Assembly (NCBI GenBank): GCA_030549335.1
Contig: CM060195.1
Span: 43,778,991-43,842,990, forward strand
DNA length: 64,000 bases
Source: Pontederia crassipes
Lineage: Eukaryota; Streptophyta; Magnoliopsida; Commelinales; Pontederiaceae
Direction: 5' to 3'
In this document: positions 27,055 through 47,586 of the stretch, piece after piece
Numbering within the stretch: position 1 is the first letter of the stretch
How the letters are laid out: every line of letters starts with the position of its first letter
Translations under genes and position numbers: made by a program
The notes under the pieces: generated by a model
What the model was told of the DNA's origin: nothing
Databases searched by the model: none
The model's input: the letters and a program-made list of their open reading frames with translations, nothing else

Positions 27055-27766
27055 TATATTTTGAAAATATTCTATTTACTCTTCTTACTGGCGCATGGTC
27101 TTCTCTGAACATGATCAAACCATCTCAAACGATTCTCTACCATTTTCTCACTAATAGGAACCACTCCGACTCGTTCACGTATATGGTCATTCCTAATCTT
27201 ATCTAATCTTGTATGACCACACATCCATCTCAACATCCTCATTTCGGCTACCCCCACTTTACGTTCATGTTGTCCCTTCATAGTCCAACATTCACTACCA
27301 TATAACACTGCCGGTCTTATAGCAGTACGATAGAATTTTTCTTTAACTTTATTGGATACTTTTCTATCACAAAGAACTCAAGTGGCTTTCCTCCACTTAC
27401 ACCAACCAGCTTGAATTCTATGATTAACATCGTCATCAATCTCACCATCTTGTTTTACAATTGATCCTAAATATTTAAACTTTGTCACTTGAGAAATTAT
27501 ATCCTCCTCTAGCCTAACTTCCAACTCGTCTCTAAGTTGTTTATTTGTGAAATTGCTATGCATATAATCAGGAGTCCGATTAAAAGAGGAAGAGGGAGGC
27601 CAAGGCGGACACTTGGCGAACTAATAGAGCAAGATCTATTGGTGAATAATATACCGAAAGGTTTGGTTACTAATAGAGCGGAATGACGTCGTATGATCCA
27701 TGTAGCCGACCCCACCTAGTGGGATAAGGCTTTGTTGTTGTTGTTGTTGTATATTTTGAAAATATT
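27055..27766. repeat. 17-bp target-site duplication bounding the LINE
   Basis: The sequence tatattttgaaaatatt occurs at 27055-27071 and again at 27750-27766, exactly at both ends of the LINE. This shows the 678 bp between them entered as one event. Confidence 0.93.
27072..27749 (+). mobile_element. RTE-type LINE, 5'-inverted (twin-primed) copy
   Basis: The element has two parts in opposite orientation within one 17-bp target duplication. Part 1 (about 27072-27569) reads on the minus strand and encodes the C-terminal part of an RTE-type reverse transcriptase protein: TKFKYLGSIVKQDGEIDDDV, then after an in-frame TGA, VLYGSECWTMKGQHERKVG, MRMLRWMCGHTRLDKIRN and NRLRWFDHVQRRP. Part 2 (about 27570-27749) reads on the plus strand and encodes the next segment, KRGRGRPRRTLGELIEQDL then NRAE and the final HVADPT-stop, followed by the typical tail gataaggctttgttgttg. 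In a normal copy part 2 follows part 1 in the same direction. Inversion of the 5' part is the known product of twin priming. Stops in both parts show it is dead. Confidence 0.92.
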
Positions 27767-28799
27767 TTAATATATAAGCAAGATATTATGATTCTAAATC
27801 AAATCCTACAATTTTCAGTCTTGCATACCTCCTTTGATCCTATGTAAGATCCCTATCTTTATGCCTTGCAAGAGCCTAGTACAATGCAAAGCAAATTGAA
27901 AATAAAAGCACACATAACTCCCAATAATAAGAATCAAAGTCGAGACTTATTGGTCTGCGAATTGAGGAGTGTGCCACTGCACCATCCCTTGTTCTCATCT
28001 TCAACAATATTGCTTATGACACCCTTTAATTATCAGAAACCAACTTTGTTGCTGTAACAGAGTTTAGACACCTAAATCCAGCATACCTAATACTGAAATG
28101 TGATCCAAGGCTACTACTCACAACATGTAAAGTTCTAACAAGAAATATGAACTTAGGGGTATAAGGACATTAATTTATCACAATGCAGTGTATTTATGAA
28201 CATTTTTCATGCGGATTAAAGCTTAAAGATCAGCATTATTATTAAGAGTATGAAAAAAATGTCCATAGGTTGAGAAAGATATTAAAAAAACAGAATCGTT
28301 TCAGAGTAGGATACTCGGGAGCTATACTGCTTTATATTTCCATTTCATAGGAGGATATTAGTCGATGTCGTCAAACATGTAAATAGGTTGTATTTTGAAG
28401 TATATGCATCAAGAGGTTAATGAATATGTCAAGTACTCACACCTTGGCGTATTGCACTTCTCCTTTAACATTCGATTAATTTAACGTGTATGAGTCACAA
28501 TTAAATTAAATCTTACAATTCATAGATGAAGTAATATATACTTGTTGAACTAATTTGACAATCCAAGAGTATAATATAAGGCTAAATAAACCATGCCCGT
28601 CAAACGAGTGATATGTGTTAGAATAGCTTGATAGCAATCATCAGATGATCCCAATCATAATGAAATTCACTATCTAACTAATAGAATAAAGTAAAATACA
28701 ATTATTTTACCAATTAAATAAATAAAATAAAGTGTTCTACATTCATTCAATATCAAAAGCTCTACATATATAAATTAGCAAAGCCTCCATCCTAAAAAA
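27767..28799. other. AT-rich DNA, no gene seen
   Basis: I see nothing supported. A possible TATA (catatataaatt) lies near 28764-28775, before the GC-rich region to the right. Confidence 0.4.
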
Positions 28800-29340
28800 T
28801 AATAGACATTTCTCAGCCAAGGGGTCCCGTTCTGCTCACTAGCAGAGGACCTTTTACATGAGCATGAAAAGCCACAGCGAGCACACAAAAAACAGTGAGG
28901 AAAACTCTTCCGCTAGAGAGAAGAAGAGGCCGAGAGAGAGGAAAAACCGCAAGGCGACGACGAACGAGCAGGGAGAATTGCGCGTTTGCTCCGTTTCGAT
29001 TTGGGGTTGAGGTAATTGGGATATCACGCAGGCTAACCTTTAACAGACTAAAAACGCCCCCAAAAAAAAAGGTAAAAAAGAACACACACACAAAAGATGA
29101 ACCATCGCCTTTGGATACATAAATTACGCAGAAGAAAAAAAAATCAATTTTACGTACCTATCTCTGGAGCTTTTGCTTTGCTTTCTCGAGGGTTTTACGA
29201 GTTTGTTCTGTCGTGAGGTGCGATGAAACGAAGAGGATGAAGGTCCCAAACAGCCAAACTACCAGACTCAACAGGAGGCTTCGATCGAGGCCTTTGAGGG
29301 AGGGGACAGCCCACCCTTTTTTTAAGATGATATAAATCAT
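28800..29340. promoter_or_regulatory. GC-rich region, possible 5' exon/promoter (strand unclear)
   Basis: Base composition rises sharply. On the minus strand, sequence ending at a good donor (AG|gtacgt, about 29158) could be a leader exon of the zinc-domain gene. On the plus strand, a leader ending GAG|gtaatt (about 29011) is equally plausible and has a TATA box about 130 bp upstream. The open frames here (28813-29340, both strands) are leader-like and match nothing. Confidence 0.35.
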
Positions 29341-30234
29341 TTATTTTTTATAAGATAATCACTTTTATAATATAATACGTTTTTTAATTGCACACATTAA
29401 TTATTATTCCAGATTTAGTTCAATGCGGTAAAATATTTATCAAGGAATATATAATTAGAATTAATGCATCTTCCTAAATCATTGATCGATGATTCAAATT
29501 ATGAATAATTAAATCATATTACTTAATATAATTTAAATATATTATTCATTTAAACTATTGATCAATCATCATGCACTCAACATCCCTCGAGAGCTCCATT
29601 AATTCTTATATAATTATATCATAGACAAAAGCGTAATTATGCGTGCTCACAAATTATCGCACCCCTTTGAATCAATAACACTTTTAATTATGGTTGCATA
29701 ATATAAATCATGAAGAAAGAATATATTGAATTGGGACGTCCAAATCCTGTTTTCGTCCGGTTATGTTCAAATTTGAGTTCATTTCTCAAAATCCTAAAAT
29801 AAAGGATGATATCGAATTCGTTGCGTGGGTTGGTGGGAGGACAACTCCGGTCTGGAGAATGAAAAATGTCAGCCGATTTTAAATCAAAGTCAGACTAAAC
29901 ACGATGTATCAAATGGGAATGAAACGAATAAATTCCGAACAATGTATTAATTCTGAAAATAGAATATAAAATTATTAGCATTTAATGATCTGAGGACACA
30001 ACCTCATTACTCAATTGTCTCGAATCTTGAAAAATCTGACGCTGAATCCAAATTTATTTATTATATATACATGTATAATTTTATTTACTATTTGTTTAAT
30101 TTATCTATTGATATTACATTCTGATATATTTTTATTTAATGACTATTTATTGTTATATGTATGATTATTAAAAACATTAATTAAAAATTGCAAGTTCTTA
30201 AGTATTGGACTTTCCAATGGACAATGATTTATAT
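29341..30234. other. AT-rich intergenic DNA
   Basis: I see no gene, tRNA or clear repeat. Confidence 0.4.
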
Positions 30235-32990
30235 TATGATCGTAACATCTCAAAATTTTGAAAAATATAAAAACTTTTATAAATTTTTATATTCAGTCCA
30301 CCGGTCGATTGAAATACTTTTGGGTGTCCGAAGCATAGCCGCCACATTTTTAAATAAGAAGTCAAATCAGATTCTACATCTTTTTTTATTTTTTCACTAT
30401 TTTTTATTTTTCGTTATTTAATTATGTATTATTATAGTATAATTTTTATAATAATAAATAACAAATGTAAACTATTTATAGAAAAATATTTTAATTATAA
30501 AATATGGAAACTTTTTTCAACCAAACAAGAAGTAGAATAAGAATATAATAAAAATAGTATAATCTTTAAAGTAAAATTTATTATTCCTTAAAAGATATTC
30601 TATAACCAGACTCATTCTCCATTTTTTTATAAACTCCACATCTCTCATTTGCACCCTTTCTTTTCATCTTCTCATCCTTTTCTCTTTCACCACTTTTTTG
30701 TGTGTATTTCATTGGTTGGGCTCGGCCAGAAATCTTTGGAGACGGACCTCTAGGTGCTGATTATGAAGGAAGATAAGGAGGAAGAATGAGGAAAGACTAA
30801 CGTTTCAACTACCGAAAAAATAATAAAAAAACTAGGCTTTAAGGTGTGTTAACGAAATACGGGTTAGTTTTTCATAAAGTTTAACATGATATTCTAATGA
30901 TGTTTTAGACTTAGAATCGTGCTAAGAAGAGGGTAGTTGGATGCCTTAGATTGCTATGTTAATATGCATGCCAAGTTACTAGTTTATGGTTTATGATGCT
31001 TAAATTTGATATTAACATGCTGAAATAATTGCTGCCCATGAATATTTCAAATGATGAATATTATGAGATGATTATGTACATGCATGCTTGGAATTTTAAG
31101 TGTCAAATTCTTGGGTCATGATTTTTAATATGCTTAGAGATTTCTTGAAATGATGGATCATGCATGAATTATTATGTGTTAAGGAGTTTAAGATGAATTA
31201 GACTTATTTCATTATTACTTTTGAAATTTGATAGTATGGAAATGTTTATTATAGTTGCTGAAATGTTATGATTGATCACATAAGAAGTATTAGTAAATTA
31301 TGATGCCTCCATGTTCATTATGATACATATGATGAAATTACGATTTATGAGTTATGTTAACATGCTCTCCATTTGTTTAGTTAATATTAGACATAGTTTA
31401 TATTGATTGTAGAATGTTGCGTTTCGAAAACTAGTTGAAAACATAAGGACTCTACAGTGACATGCGGTTCTGCTTACTAGGAGCAGTCGACCGATCCTGG
31501 ATCAAGCGTTAAAATAGGAGCTAGCAGACTATTGGAACAGACGATTGAACTTCTTTTGGATGTCTGTTCTGGTATTTTGATATTATCATCAGTCGACCAA
31601 ATGACACAACCAATCGATCGATGAATGACTATTATGCGACTTGGGTAGAAACGGATGATCGATGGACTTTCAGGCGACCAAAAGTTCCATGCCAAGAACT
31701 CTCAACTTTATCCAAGGAAGAATCAAACGATCCCTAACCTTTTGGACATCTAATTCATACCCGACCTTAGAACGGCAAGAGACATGTTATGATCGGACGA
31801 CTGCTTGATTATTGGGCGCTCGATGAATCTAAATTTGACGACCGCTCGACTTTCGGGCATTCGAAATTGGACAGAGAATGAATGACCTTAAACACAAGAT
31901 AATATGATGATTTACTCCTATCCACCTGATTGTTTTCACATTCCATGATTATAAATATTAATCTTAAGTCAATCTTGCTCCCCAAAGTCTTGATTGATCC
32001 ATATGATCAAAATATAGGTCAATATTTAATAAAGATAAAAGATGAAAATAGAGGGATGTCATGCTTACTTAGATGGGAAATGTTTGTTGTGCTTCCCTTG
32101 AGAAGGCGTCTGCCCTTGATAAGGCTCCTTTTTCCTATTGTCTATGAAAGTTTCCGCCTTGTGCAATGTCATTCATATAAATGTTGTCACCTTAGCGAGG
32201 TCACTCATCCCCTTTTAGTGCCGTGGCATTGATCCCTCGTTGTCCCATTGCACATTGTGTGTGCATGTCATGTCCTAAAAGAGTGGAGAGCTCTTTCAAT
32301 TCATGAATAAGATAAAAAAATAAATGAACGGATTATATCCACATGTCCACATGAATATGAACGTGACATGGAATGAAAGAAAAATGAGACAAAGAATATT
32401 ATGCCTTTCCAATGAAAAGATAAATGTTCTCATGAGCTATGTTATTGACCATTGATGATAACTTTTTCAATCATGGTCCATGAATGAAAGTCAAAGACAT
32501 TATATGAAATGTGAAATGAATAAATCATTGTCTCATATATGATGATCCTATGAATGATGGAATTAATGAAAGTTAAATATATTACACGAAGTGGTTCATG
32601 AATTTCTATCATGCTTTGTCAATGAGAGAATTCTTTTCCCCTGTGTTGATTATCACAGGTACTTGATTGACCTACCATGCTCGGTTGATGCGTATGCAGA
32701 GACCCCAACTCAGATGGTGTGTGTGCACATGAATATAGTAGTTAGATCTTTACTATTTTATCTCATCGAGTTGTATGTTATACCTATATGTATTTTTTTT
32801 ATTACGACGTGTCCCATTGACACCTTATTATGGTACCTATTTATATTACCGAGCTTTCGCACTATGTACCATATTTATGGACTTCTATCTATTCAGCTTT
32901 CGCATTTATGTTATAAAAGTTGTATATTTTATTTTCTAAGTCTTCCGCTTACATGGCATCCTTCTTGACCATCCTGATCAACGAAAAGGT
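30235..32990 (+). mobile_element. Degraded LTR-retrotransposon sequence (probable LTR)
   Basis: It begins with cgtaacatctcaaaattttg, close to the TGTAACATCCC start of Ty3 LTRs. It continues through an aaactccacatctctcattt leader and a section rich in cgatcgatg/gtcgaccga motifs (31480-31870), typical of plant LTR interiors. No gag, protease or reverse transcriptase frame is visible. The boundaries are approximate and the right end is unproven. The 31930-32232 and 32591-32968 frames have no domains I can name. Confidence 0.35.
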
Positions 32991-33109
32991 CAAAACAACC
33001 AAAGAAGATCATTACTATAAGCTTTTGATAAAAATCTTTTCCCAACAAGGTTTAGAGATTTGAACACAAAATGCTATAAACTACTCCTATTAACGTATAG
33101 AATATAGAA

Positions 33110-33830
33110 GTCGTAGTTTCATATTTTATCTTTATATCAACATTTTTAAACAAAAATATTTAATTATTAAATATCGTATATTATTTTTTAATAAATCACA
33201 TTTTTTATTTTACTTACAACTCAAATAAGAGTTTTATTTTAAAATAATCAATATTTTTTATATTAAAATAATATTCTAAAAAATATTACTGCCTAAAATA
33301 AAACTTTATAAATAATTATTATGAATATGATGTGTATAAAATTAATTAGAAATTATATGTTCTGTCTAGTTTTGTCATTTTATGCAAAACATTAATTTAA
33401 CCACTATGTTTATCAAATAATTTTTATTAATTCAATAAATAAATCACTATTCGCTATCTGCTATTATAAAGTATAGATGTAGCAATTTTATATTTTATTC
33501 CTATTATATCCTTAGTTCTTTTAAAAAAAATTGATTATTAAACATCATATATTATTTTATTTTAATATAACAAATATTTAATTTTACTTACAACCCGAAT
33601 AAGAGTTTTTCCAAATAATCATTATTTTATATTAAAATATATTTAAAAAATATGAATATTTAGAATAAAATATTATAAATCAATTATTATGAATACGATG
33701 TGTATAAAAATCATAAAAAATATATCTTGTCTTTTTTTGTCATTTTATGCAAAATACTAAGTTAAGTGACATGTTTATCAAATAGTTTTGATGAATTTAT
33801 AAATAAATTAATATACACTAATAACTAACC
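33110..33830. repeat. Diverged ~370-bp tandem direct repeat
   Basis: Two copies, about 33110-33470 and 33475-33830. Shared landmarks in the same order include acttacaac (33212 and 33586), taagagtttt, tatgaata-gatgtgtataaaa, and tttgtcattttatgcaaaa (about 33371 and 33737). Spacing varies between 366 and 374 because of small indels. It is AT-rich and non-coding. Confidence 0.7.
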
Positions 33831-34800
33831 TCTATACTTTAGTCAAATCGCTATCCTCTAGTTGAACGTCTATCCTTTAATCAAATGGTTGACTTTGGCA
33901 AACAAAGTCTAGCTTTGGAAATGCAATGAAGTGAGATATCAATTTAGTTTCATAATTCGATAAACTGAAATGGCTACTTTTTTTTACATTTGTCTATTTA
34001 TCACACTCGAGTATAAAAGTAATGGTCATCATATTTTTTAATCTTTTTGTTTCTTTTCATATCAATTTCTAAACATTTGATTACGAAAAAGGTATATTAT
34101 TGTGTATCTTCTCCCATATATGTTTATTTTGCAGCTGCACTCCTAAAGTAAAAATGTTCACTCCTCTCTTGAACTGTCCAAATATTTCCACTCTATCACC
34201 AAGGATTTTTCTACTGCTTTTTTAATCTATTTTTTGTTGGGTAAATTGTGTCAAATACCCTCTAATTTTGACATTTTTCAGCATTACTCCTTAACTTCAC
34301 TTTGTAATAAAATTATTCTTATCTCTTAACTTATTTCACTAACTATCCTTTTGATCTTTGATAGGCAATTTTCCCGATGACTCTGTTGATGTGGCGCCAC
34401 ACGACAATTTCTCTCTCCACCACACAAGTAAAGAGTTCAACGTGGCATTATTAAAGATCAAATAATGTTAAAAAATAAAAAAAGAAGAAATTGGTGATGA
34501 CCTTCGACACCAGGCTCATTGAAGGAGGTGACCCCTTCCCTCCGTCGACAAGCACATGGAAGGGGGGCTCCTCTCGACGCTCTACGCGCACGTGCAAAGG
34601 GGGAGGGATGACTATATGGTCATGATTGCATGTAGCAATTAACTTTTGAATTAAAGCATAATGATAATTAAATTATCGATAAGCATTATAAAGAAATTAT
34701 ATAAGATTATTAAGAATAAATTAATATTTTTTAAATGTGATAATAAATATGTTTAACTATGATTAATTAAGGTTAATTAGAAGTTTAATACTATTTTTTA
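33831..34800. other. AT-rich intergenic DNA
   Basis: No gene is seen. A short GC-rich patch lies at 34500-34620. The stretch near 34230-34400 (cctctaattttgacattttt, cttcactttgtaata) resembles common plant MITE or UTR-derived repeat sequence but I cannot define ends. Confidence 0.35.
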
Positions 34801-37125
34801 AGAAAATAATATGATTGGACCATTATTTCATCCAATGAGATTTCAAGCAGCTGAAGTAGGCAGTTTACCAACTGTTTAGTAATGCATTTTTCGAACCGTC
34901 ATATGACATGTTAAAAATTTGAAAAAATATATTAAATAATATTATCCTCGAAGTCGAAAAATTGGCAGAAGAAAATTCATAGTAGAACGACTTGAGGAAA
35001 TTCGCCAATGTCGCTTAGTTAAGGTAGAGTTCTTGATATAAAATTGACCTTCGTTTTCATATGATCATCTCTTCGTGGGTAGCTCTCCATAAATTCCAAA
35101 ATTTTGCTTGGCTCATCCTTTTGAAGTTAGCTTTCCATGGTCGCAAGAATTACCTAAAAAGGAATTTTTATAAAGAATGTATGTACTCAGGTTCATGGGT
35201 CACTTAATCTGTCCTGAGTCAGATATAGGTTCGCCTTGTCAATTAGAACATGATTATGATAAAACAAAATAGGATTTGAAATTAGATATGTTTAATTATA
35301 TTTCACAAGGGTTTGGTGAGAAGTAGAATCATCCAATTTGGATGCGTAGATGTGGAGAAATAAATTTTTCATTTTATAATAATTCTTTTGTTAAGTTTCA
35401 GGACATTGATAGATCACGACCCGAATTGACTATTTTATTATAGAGTTATACAATAATTTAAATTCTCTAATTTTTATGTCTAAATACTAAAAAGTCTATG
35501 TTATAAGAAAATTGAGATCTCGCCAAATGGATACGTATTGTTAAAAATATAAATTAATCATTCGGTGATACATAGTATGCCAAAACATAAAATCCTAGAT
35601 CAGATTGCCTTAAATTTTATGACTTGATCATTTGGAATTAGTGAATGACATTTGGGGATTTAAAATATTAGTAAGTCTAGTTTCTAATTTATCTAGAATA
35701 ATAAAAATTGTTCATGTGGTTAAGAAATTATGAATTATTTATTGAGAGTTATTCAGGGACAACACCTAGTTAAGCTTTGGAAGATTGAATAATTGAGAGT
35801 GTAAAATAGAATATGAATATAAACACCTGAAATTACACATTAGTATTAACAGAAATTATATGCATTTTAAGGTGAACAAGTGTTCATGTATCATGACATG
35901 TATTACATATTATTCTTATTAGTAATTGGAAAGTGAAATGTCATAATTGCTTGTAGAAAATCAACAAGCTACAAGGAAAATGAGGAAAATATAATAAACA
36001 TATTTGAAAAAATAAAGTACAAGGTGAGTGGATAAATTTATAACATAGCAAAATGTTATATATTAGTTATTTTATTTATGATATTATCTCAAGTAAATAT
36101 TATTACTATTATTATTATTGAAACATATCTTGAGGAAAAGTATTTATGATATGAGATGGAGTAACTTTTTACACAAAAATATTTTCAGGGAACAATGCTT
36201 GTGAAGTTAAAATAAGTTTTACTTGATAATGATATATGATTATGATATGTGTATTTTGATATTGTTATACTCATGTGTTCATTAGTTATACTATTTGAAA
36301 AAATCTTTTGGGACCGCATTTGATATACATGAAACATTTGGGGCATATATCGAGTGTTTTTGTTTTTTGGGGTTACTCTGCGTACACGTATTGACTCATA
36401 ATTTGCTCTGCGTATCTTAGACTCTTGATTGTGAAGGTCTGCTTAACTGTATGACACACAATTATGGAGGGATACATATTGACTCATGATTTGCTCTACG
36501 TATATGAGACTCTTGATTGTGAAACTCTACTTAATTATATGACACACAATCATGGAGGGATACGTATTGATTATTGATTTTGCTCTGCGTATCCGATACT
36601 CCTGATTATGAAATTCTGCTTAACTGTATGACACATGATCATGGAGGGATACATATTGAATCATGATGAGTATGAGCGATGAAATATGTGCGAAGTTTAA
36701 TTGTGAATATAATGATATTTTGAATAATTTTTATGTATGTAAAAGTTCATATGATTTATAAACTTATGCGATATTAGTTATGATTTAAATATTTTCTCAT
36801 ATGAAAAACATGATTATTTAAATGTTATATGCACTCGTATTATTTTCTATGTTGTACTTTTATTTATCACTGAGTAAATGATTGTTGCACACATTACCCT
36901 CGTTGAATTTTTCAGAATATTCTAAGTTATCGAGTTGATTCGGTTCGAAGCTTGCCTTTATGCATATAGAAGAGGTTGAGCCGTTGGAATACTTTTATTT
37001 TTTCTTCACTTTCATTTTTTAAAAAATACATGCATGTAATAGATAATCCTAAATGTTGTAATTAAGTCCGTGAGAAATTTTTTGCAAGGTTGTATAAAAC
37101 TTGATCTTGTGGGGTGTTATATGTA
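34800..37125 (+). mobile_element. Probable solo LTR, Ty3-type, with internal tandem repeats
   Basis: The right end, gatcttgtggggtgttata near 37105-37123, is like the GGGGTGTTACA end of chromovirus-type LTRs. The preceding 200 bases (acattaccctcgttgaattt, tcggttcgaagcttgcc) are of the kind found at the 3' side of such LTRs. An 88-bp tandem array sits at 36386-36660. No coding domain is present on either side, which suggests a solo LTR. The left limit is a guess. Confidence 0.45.
36386..36660. repeat. 88-bp tandem repeat, about three copies
   Basis: Units at 36386-36473, 36474-36561 and 36562-36649, then a partial fourth. Each begins ac(g/a)tattga, contains ctctgcgtat and cttgattgtgaa, and ends atcatggagggat or a close variant. 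Unit length is 88 bp in all three. Confidence 0.92.
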
Positions 37126-38462
37126 AAGTGCTTAGTGAAAAAAATTATAATGATAATATGTGAATAATATATCTTATGACTGTTTATTTAACTTTGATGA
37201 AAATATATGCATCTTTTGTATATATTGGCAAATAGCACAAGATAAGTAAGAGAGTAGGTTTTGCTAATTTTATTTATAGAATTGCTAAATATAATTAAGA
37301 AAGGTAATAATTGAGATTAGAATTTAGTCACGGAATGAAGTGTGATATTTTATATAATTTGTATTTAAAAATAAAAATGTCACGTTCAGTCAAGTGACTG
37401 AAAAATTAGATATTCTCGATCGAAAGAGCGTATCGTGAAAGAAGTTAATGATTGGAGGATAATCTAATTCATAGAGTTGAAAAAATGAATAAAGTTAGAG
37501 GAGATTTGGTACAACTTATCTATTTTTTATTATATTTTTGCCCCGAATTGTCATTTGAACTAAAAAATACTTCCCCCCCCCCCCCCTTTCTTTACATGTG
37601 ACAAAGAAATAGGTAATTTTAATCTATGAATTAGAAAATAAGTCATACTCCTAAACGACATGTTTTTATTTATTTCAATTATTTAACATGATAAAAAAGT
37701 TGTAAATTTAAGTATTATTATTTGTTTCCCTAGGACAAACAAAATAATGTTTTCACCATTTTGTAATATTTATTTTTTCCAGTAAGGTTTAATATTTCTT
37801 TGTTACATATGATTAAAGGGTAGGCAAATATAAAACAAGCAAGGAAATGTATGAATTTTGCATAACAATTTAATATTTCAGAAGAAATATGAATAAGTAA
37901 GAAAATGAATGATTTAATATTTACGGAGAAATAGAAACATATAATATGAGAAACAGAAAAAAAAACAACTCTCTTTTTTTAAACGTGAAAATCCTATTTA
38001 AAATGTAGAATATCTCTTTTAAAACTGTTTTACAAATGTATTGATAAAATAACTTGCCAGTTTTGTAAATGGGATAAAAAGAGTTTTTTGAGATGCAAGC
38101 TTTTAATTTTAATTTATGTTATTTTTTAAATTAGAAGCATAAATTATATGAAATGATGGGCAACTGCTCAATATGATTTATTAGATCATATATTATATTT
38201 TTGATAATTATGTTTTTGAAATTGTAATGTTTAGTTAATAAATTCTTGCATATATTATATAAATAAATATTAATATAGCTCACAAGTAATTCAAACTTGC
38301 GCAACGCGCGAGCTCTTTTCCTAGTTTTTTGGTTAACCCGATATGTGTATATATATATATGTGTATATATATATATATATAATTTAAATATAATGTCCAA
38401 TAGATAGCAATGCTTCTTTTTTCCTGCACATCATCATCATCAGGAACGCAGCACGCCCTCTG
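37126..38462. other. AT-rich spacer upstream of the DJ-1 gene
   Basis: No gene is present. A 14-base C run lies at 37573-37586 and (TA)/(GTATA) microsatellites at about 38343-38385. The DJ-1 promoter must lie in the last few hundred bases; I see no convincing TATA box. Confidence 0.45.
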
Positions 38463-45993
<7,531 letters not shown>

Positions 45994-47114
45994 GCAGCCC
46001 CTCTGTACGAACGAGTTTGCCTGTGTACAGTTCTTAGATGCTGCCGAGGTTTAGGTTTTTCTCAGGTCATTTCGCGCTTTTGGTTCTACCTTAGTTCAAC
46101 GTAAGGTCCGAGAAATAATAGCGCTGATATCATCCAGAGATGTTTTGATGGTTGTATTGTTGGATGTCTCTGTAAGCTTGGTCTGAACTCCTGGTCATGC
46201 TTTTTTCTGGGATGCCAAATTCAAGTGCACGCATCTTTCAATGCATCCAACTCTTATTCAAACGAGAACGCTCTATGTTCTCACCGAGTCTGGTGACAAT
46301 TATGAGTGACATGAAAACCTGGTTTTGTAAAATGGTTAAGGACCACGTTCTCTTCTTTTTCTTTGATTAACCAGCATGAATATGGGCCGGGATTCAAGTT
46401 ATATATCCTTTCAAATCGGCAGAAAACAAATGATGCTGCAGATGGAGTTCTTGGGGCTGAAATAATAATTCCAATGAACCCTTCAATCTCTTTCATGAAC
46501 CCTCCTCAGTGAACAAGTTGGTGACGGATTGATCACCTTATGCGTGTGGTGTTTATAGTAGAATAATAATAAACATATGGCTCTGATCATGCCAGATGGT
46601 CCAAGTCCTCAGCACTCCACTAATGACGTGCTTATACCTTCTTTTAGCTCTCCAATTAGTCCACCTGTCGGATTAATTACTTCTTAATTAAGCTGAAGCA
46701 ACTTTCTTTAGCTTTCGCAGTACTGAGCCAATGCCGTCAAGACTACTGTTATCTATTTTTTTTTGTGATAATCACCCCCACCTAATGAAAAGTGTTTGCT
46801 TGTGCGTGAGATCATACGCATTATTCTATTTTTATGTAATTTGACATCAACTTTTAGGGAAACTTCTAAGAAGAAAATTAATGGATAAAGATTGATTTCC
46901 CACCTCCCACAACTCCATTTAAGTCTACTCATTGAACGTTGAATGAACCACGATTAATTAAATTAAGGAAGGTGACTTTTTAACTCGGATGCCGAGTTTT
47001 ATAGTGCACAAGTGTCTATTATCAGTCCCCTTATATGAGTACTGGTCGACATACCAACTAATTCTTAATAGCTTCTTTCTTTGTGCTTGTTTCATTCCAT
47101 TTTTTAAAAACATG
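45994..47114. other. DJ-1 3' region and intergenic DNA
   Basis: The first ~300 bases probably include the DJ-1 3'UTR. No further gene is seen. Confidence 0.4.
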
Positions 47115-47116
47115 CA

Positions 47117-47586
47117 TGTCTAGGAGTGTCCGACTCGTGAACAAATTCGATCCGACCCGATCAAATCTGGTCGGATTGGGTCAAGCTGCTCAGGGGGCGA
47201 AATCCGACCCAGTTCGGATCGACCACCCGACCACCCAATTTTTCTTTTTTTATTTTTTCTTACTATTTTTTTATTTTTAAAATATAAAAATATTATTAAA
47301 TATTTATTTTATAGCATAAAATAAGTTTATAACTATTAAAATATTATTTCTGTATTTAAAACATTTTATTTTATTTTTTAAAATTTTTTAAAGCAAATAT
47401 AGGCCTAGATTTAAATAAAAAATAGAAAAAAAAATAAAAAAATAAAAAATTGGGTCGGATCGGGTCGACTCGAGTTGGAATTTTTCAATCCGTACCCGAC
47501 CCATGATTGAGTCAGGGTCGGGTTGGGTCCCGACCACCAACCCGACCCGACCCAAACTGAGTCGGATCGACCGGTGAACACCCTTA
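47117..47586. mobile_element. Fold-back element with GGGTCGG-rich ends (possible hAT-type MITE)
   Basis: The outer ~40-100 bp are inverted repeats rich in tcggatcgggtcg/cgacccgacc motifs: left end taggagtgtccgac, right end the near-complement gtgaacacccttat. The centre is AT-rich (47240-47440). The flanks share atgtct (47115-47120 region and 47584-47590 region), which may be what remains of the target duplication. It has no coding capacity. Ends like TAGGGGTGTTCA are usual for plant hAT MITEs. Confidence 0.6.

Noticed and set aside
28813..29340. Overlapping open frames on both strands in a GC-rich region, one with a hydrophobic stretch
   Set aside because: No domain is recognisable, both frames end at leader-like donor sites, and the region fits a promoter/5'UTR better than a coding gene.
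36386..36660. Possible CRISPR-like array of regular repeats
   Set aside because: Units are contiguous 88-bp copies with no unique spacers, in a plant LTR; it is an ordinary tandem repeat.
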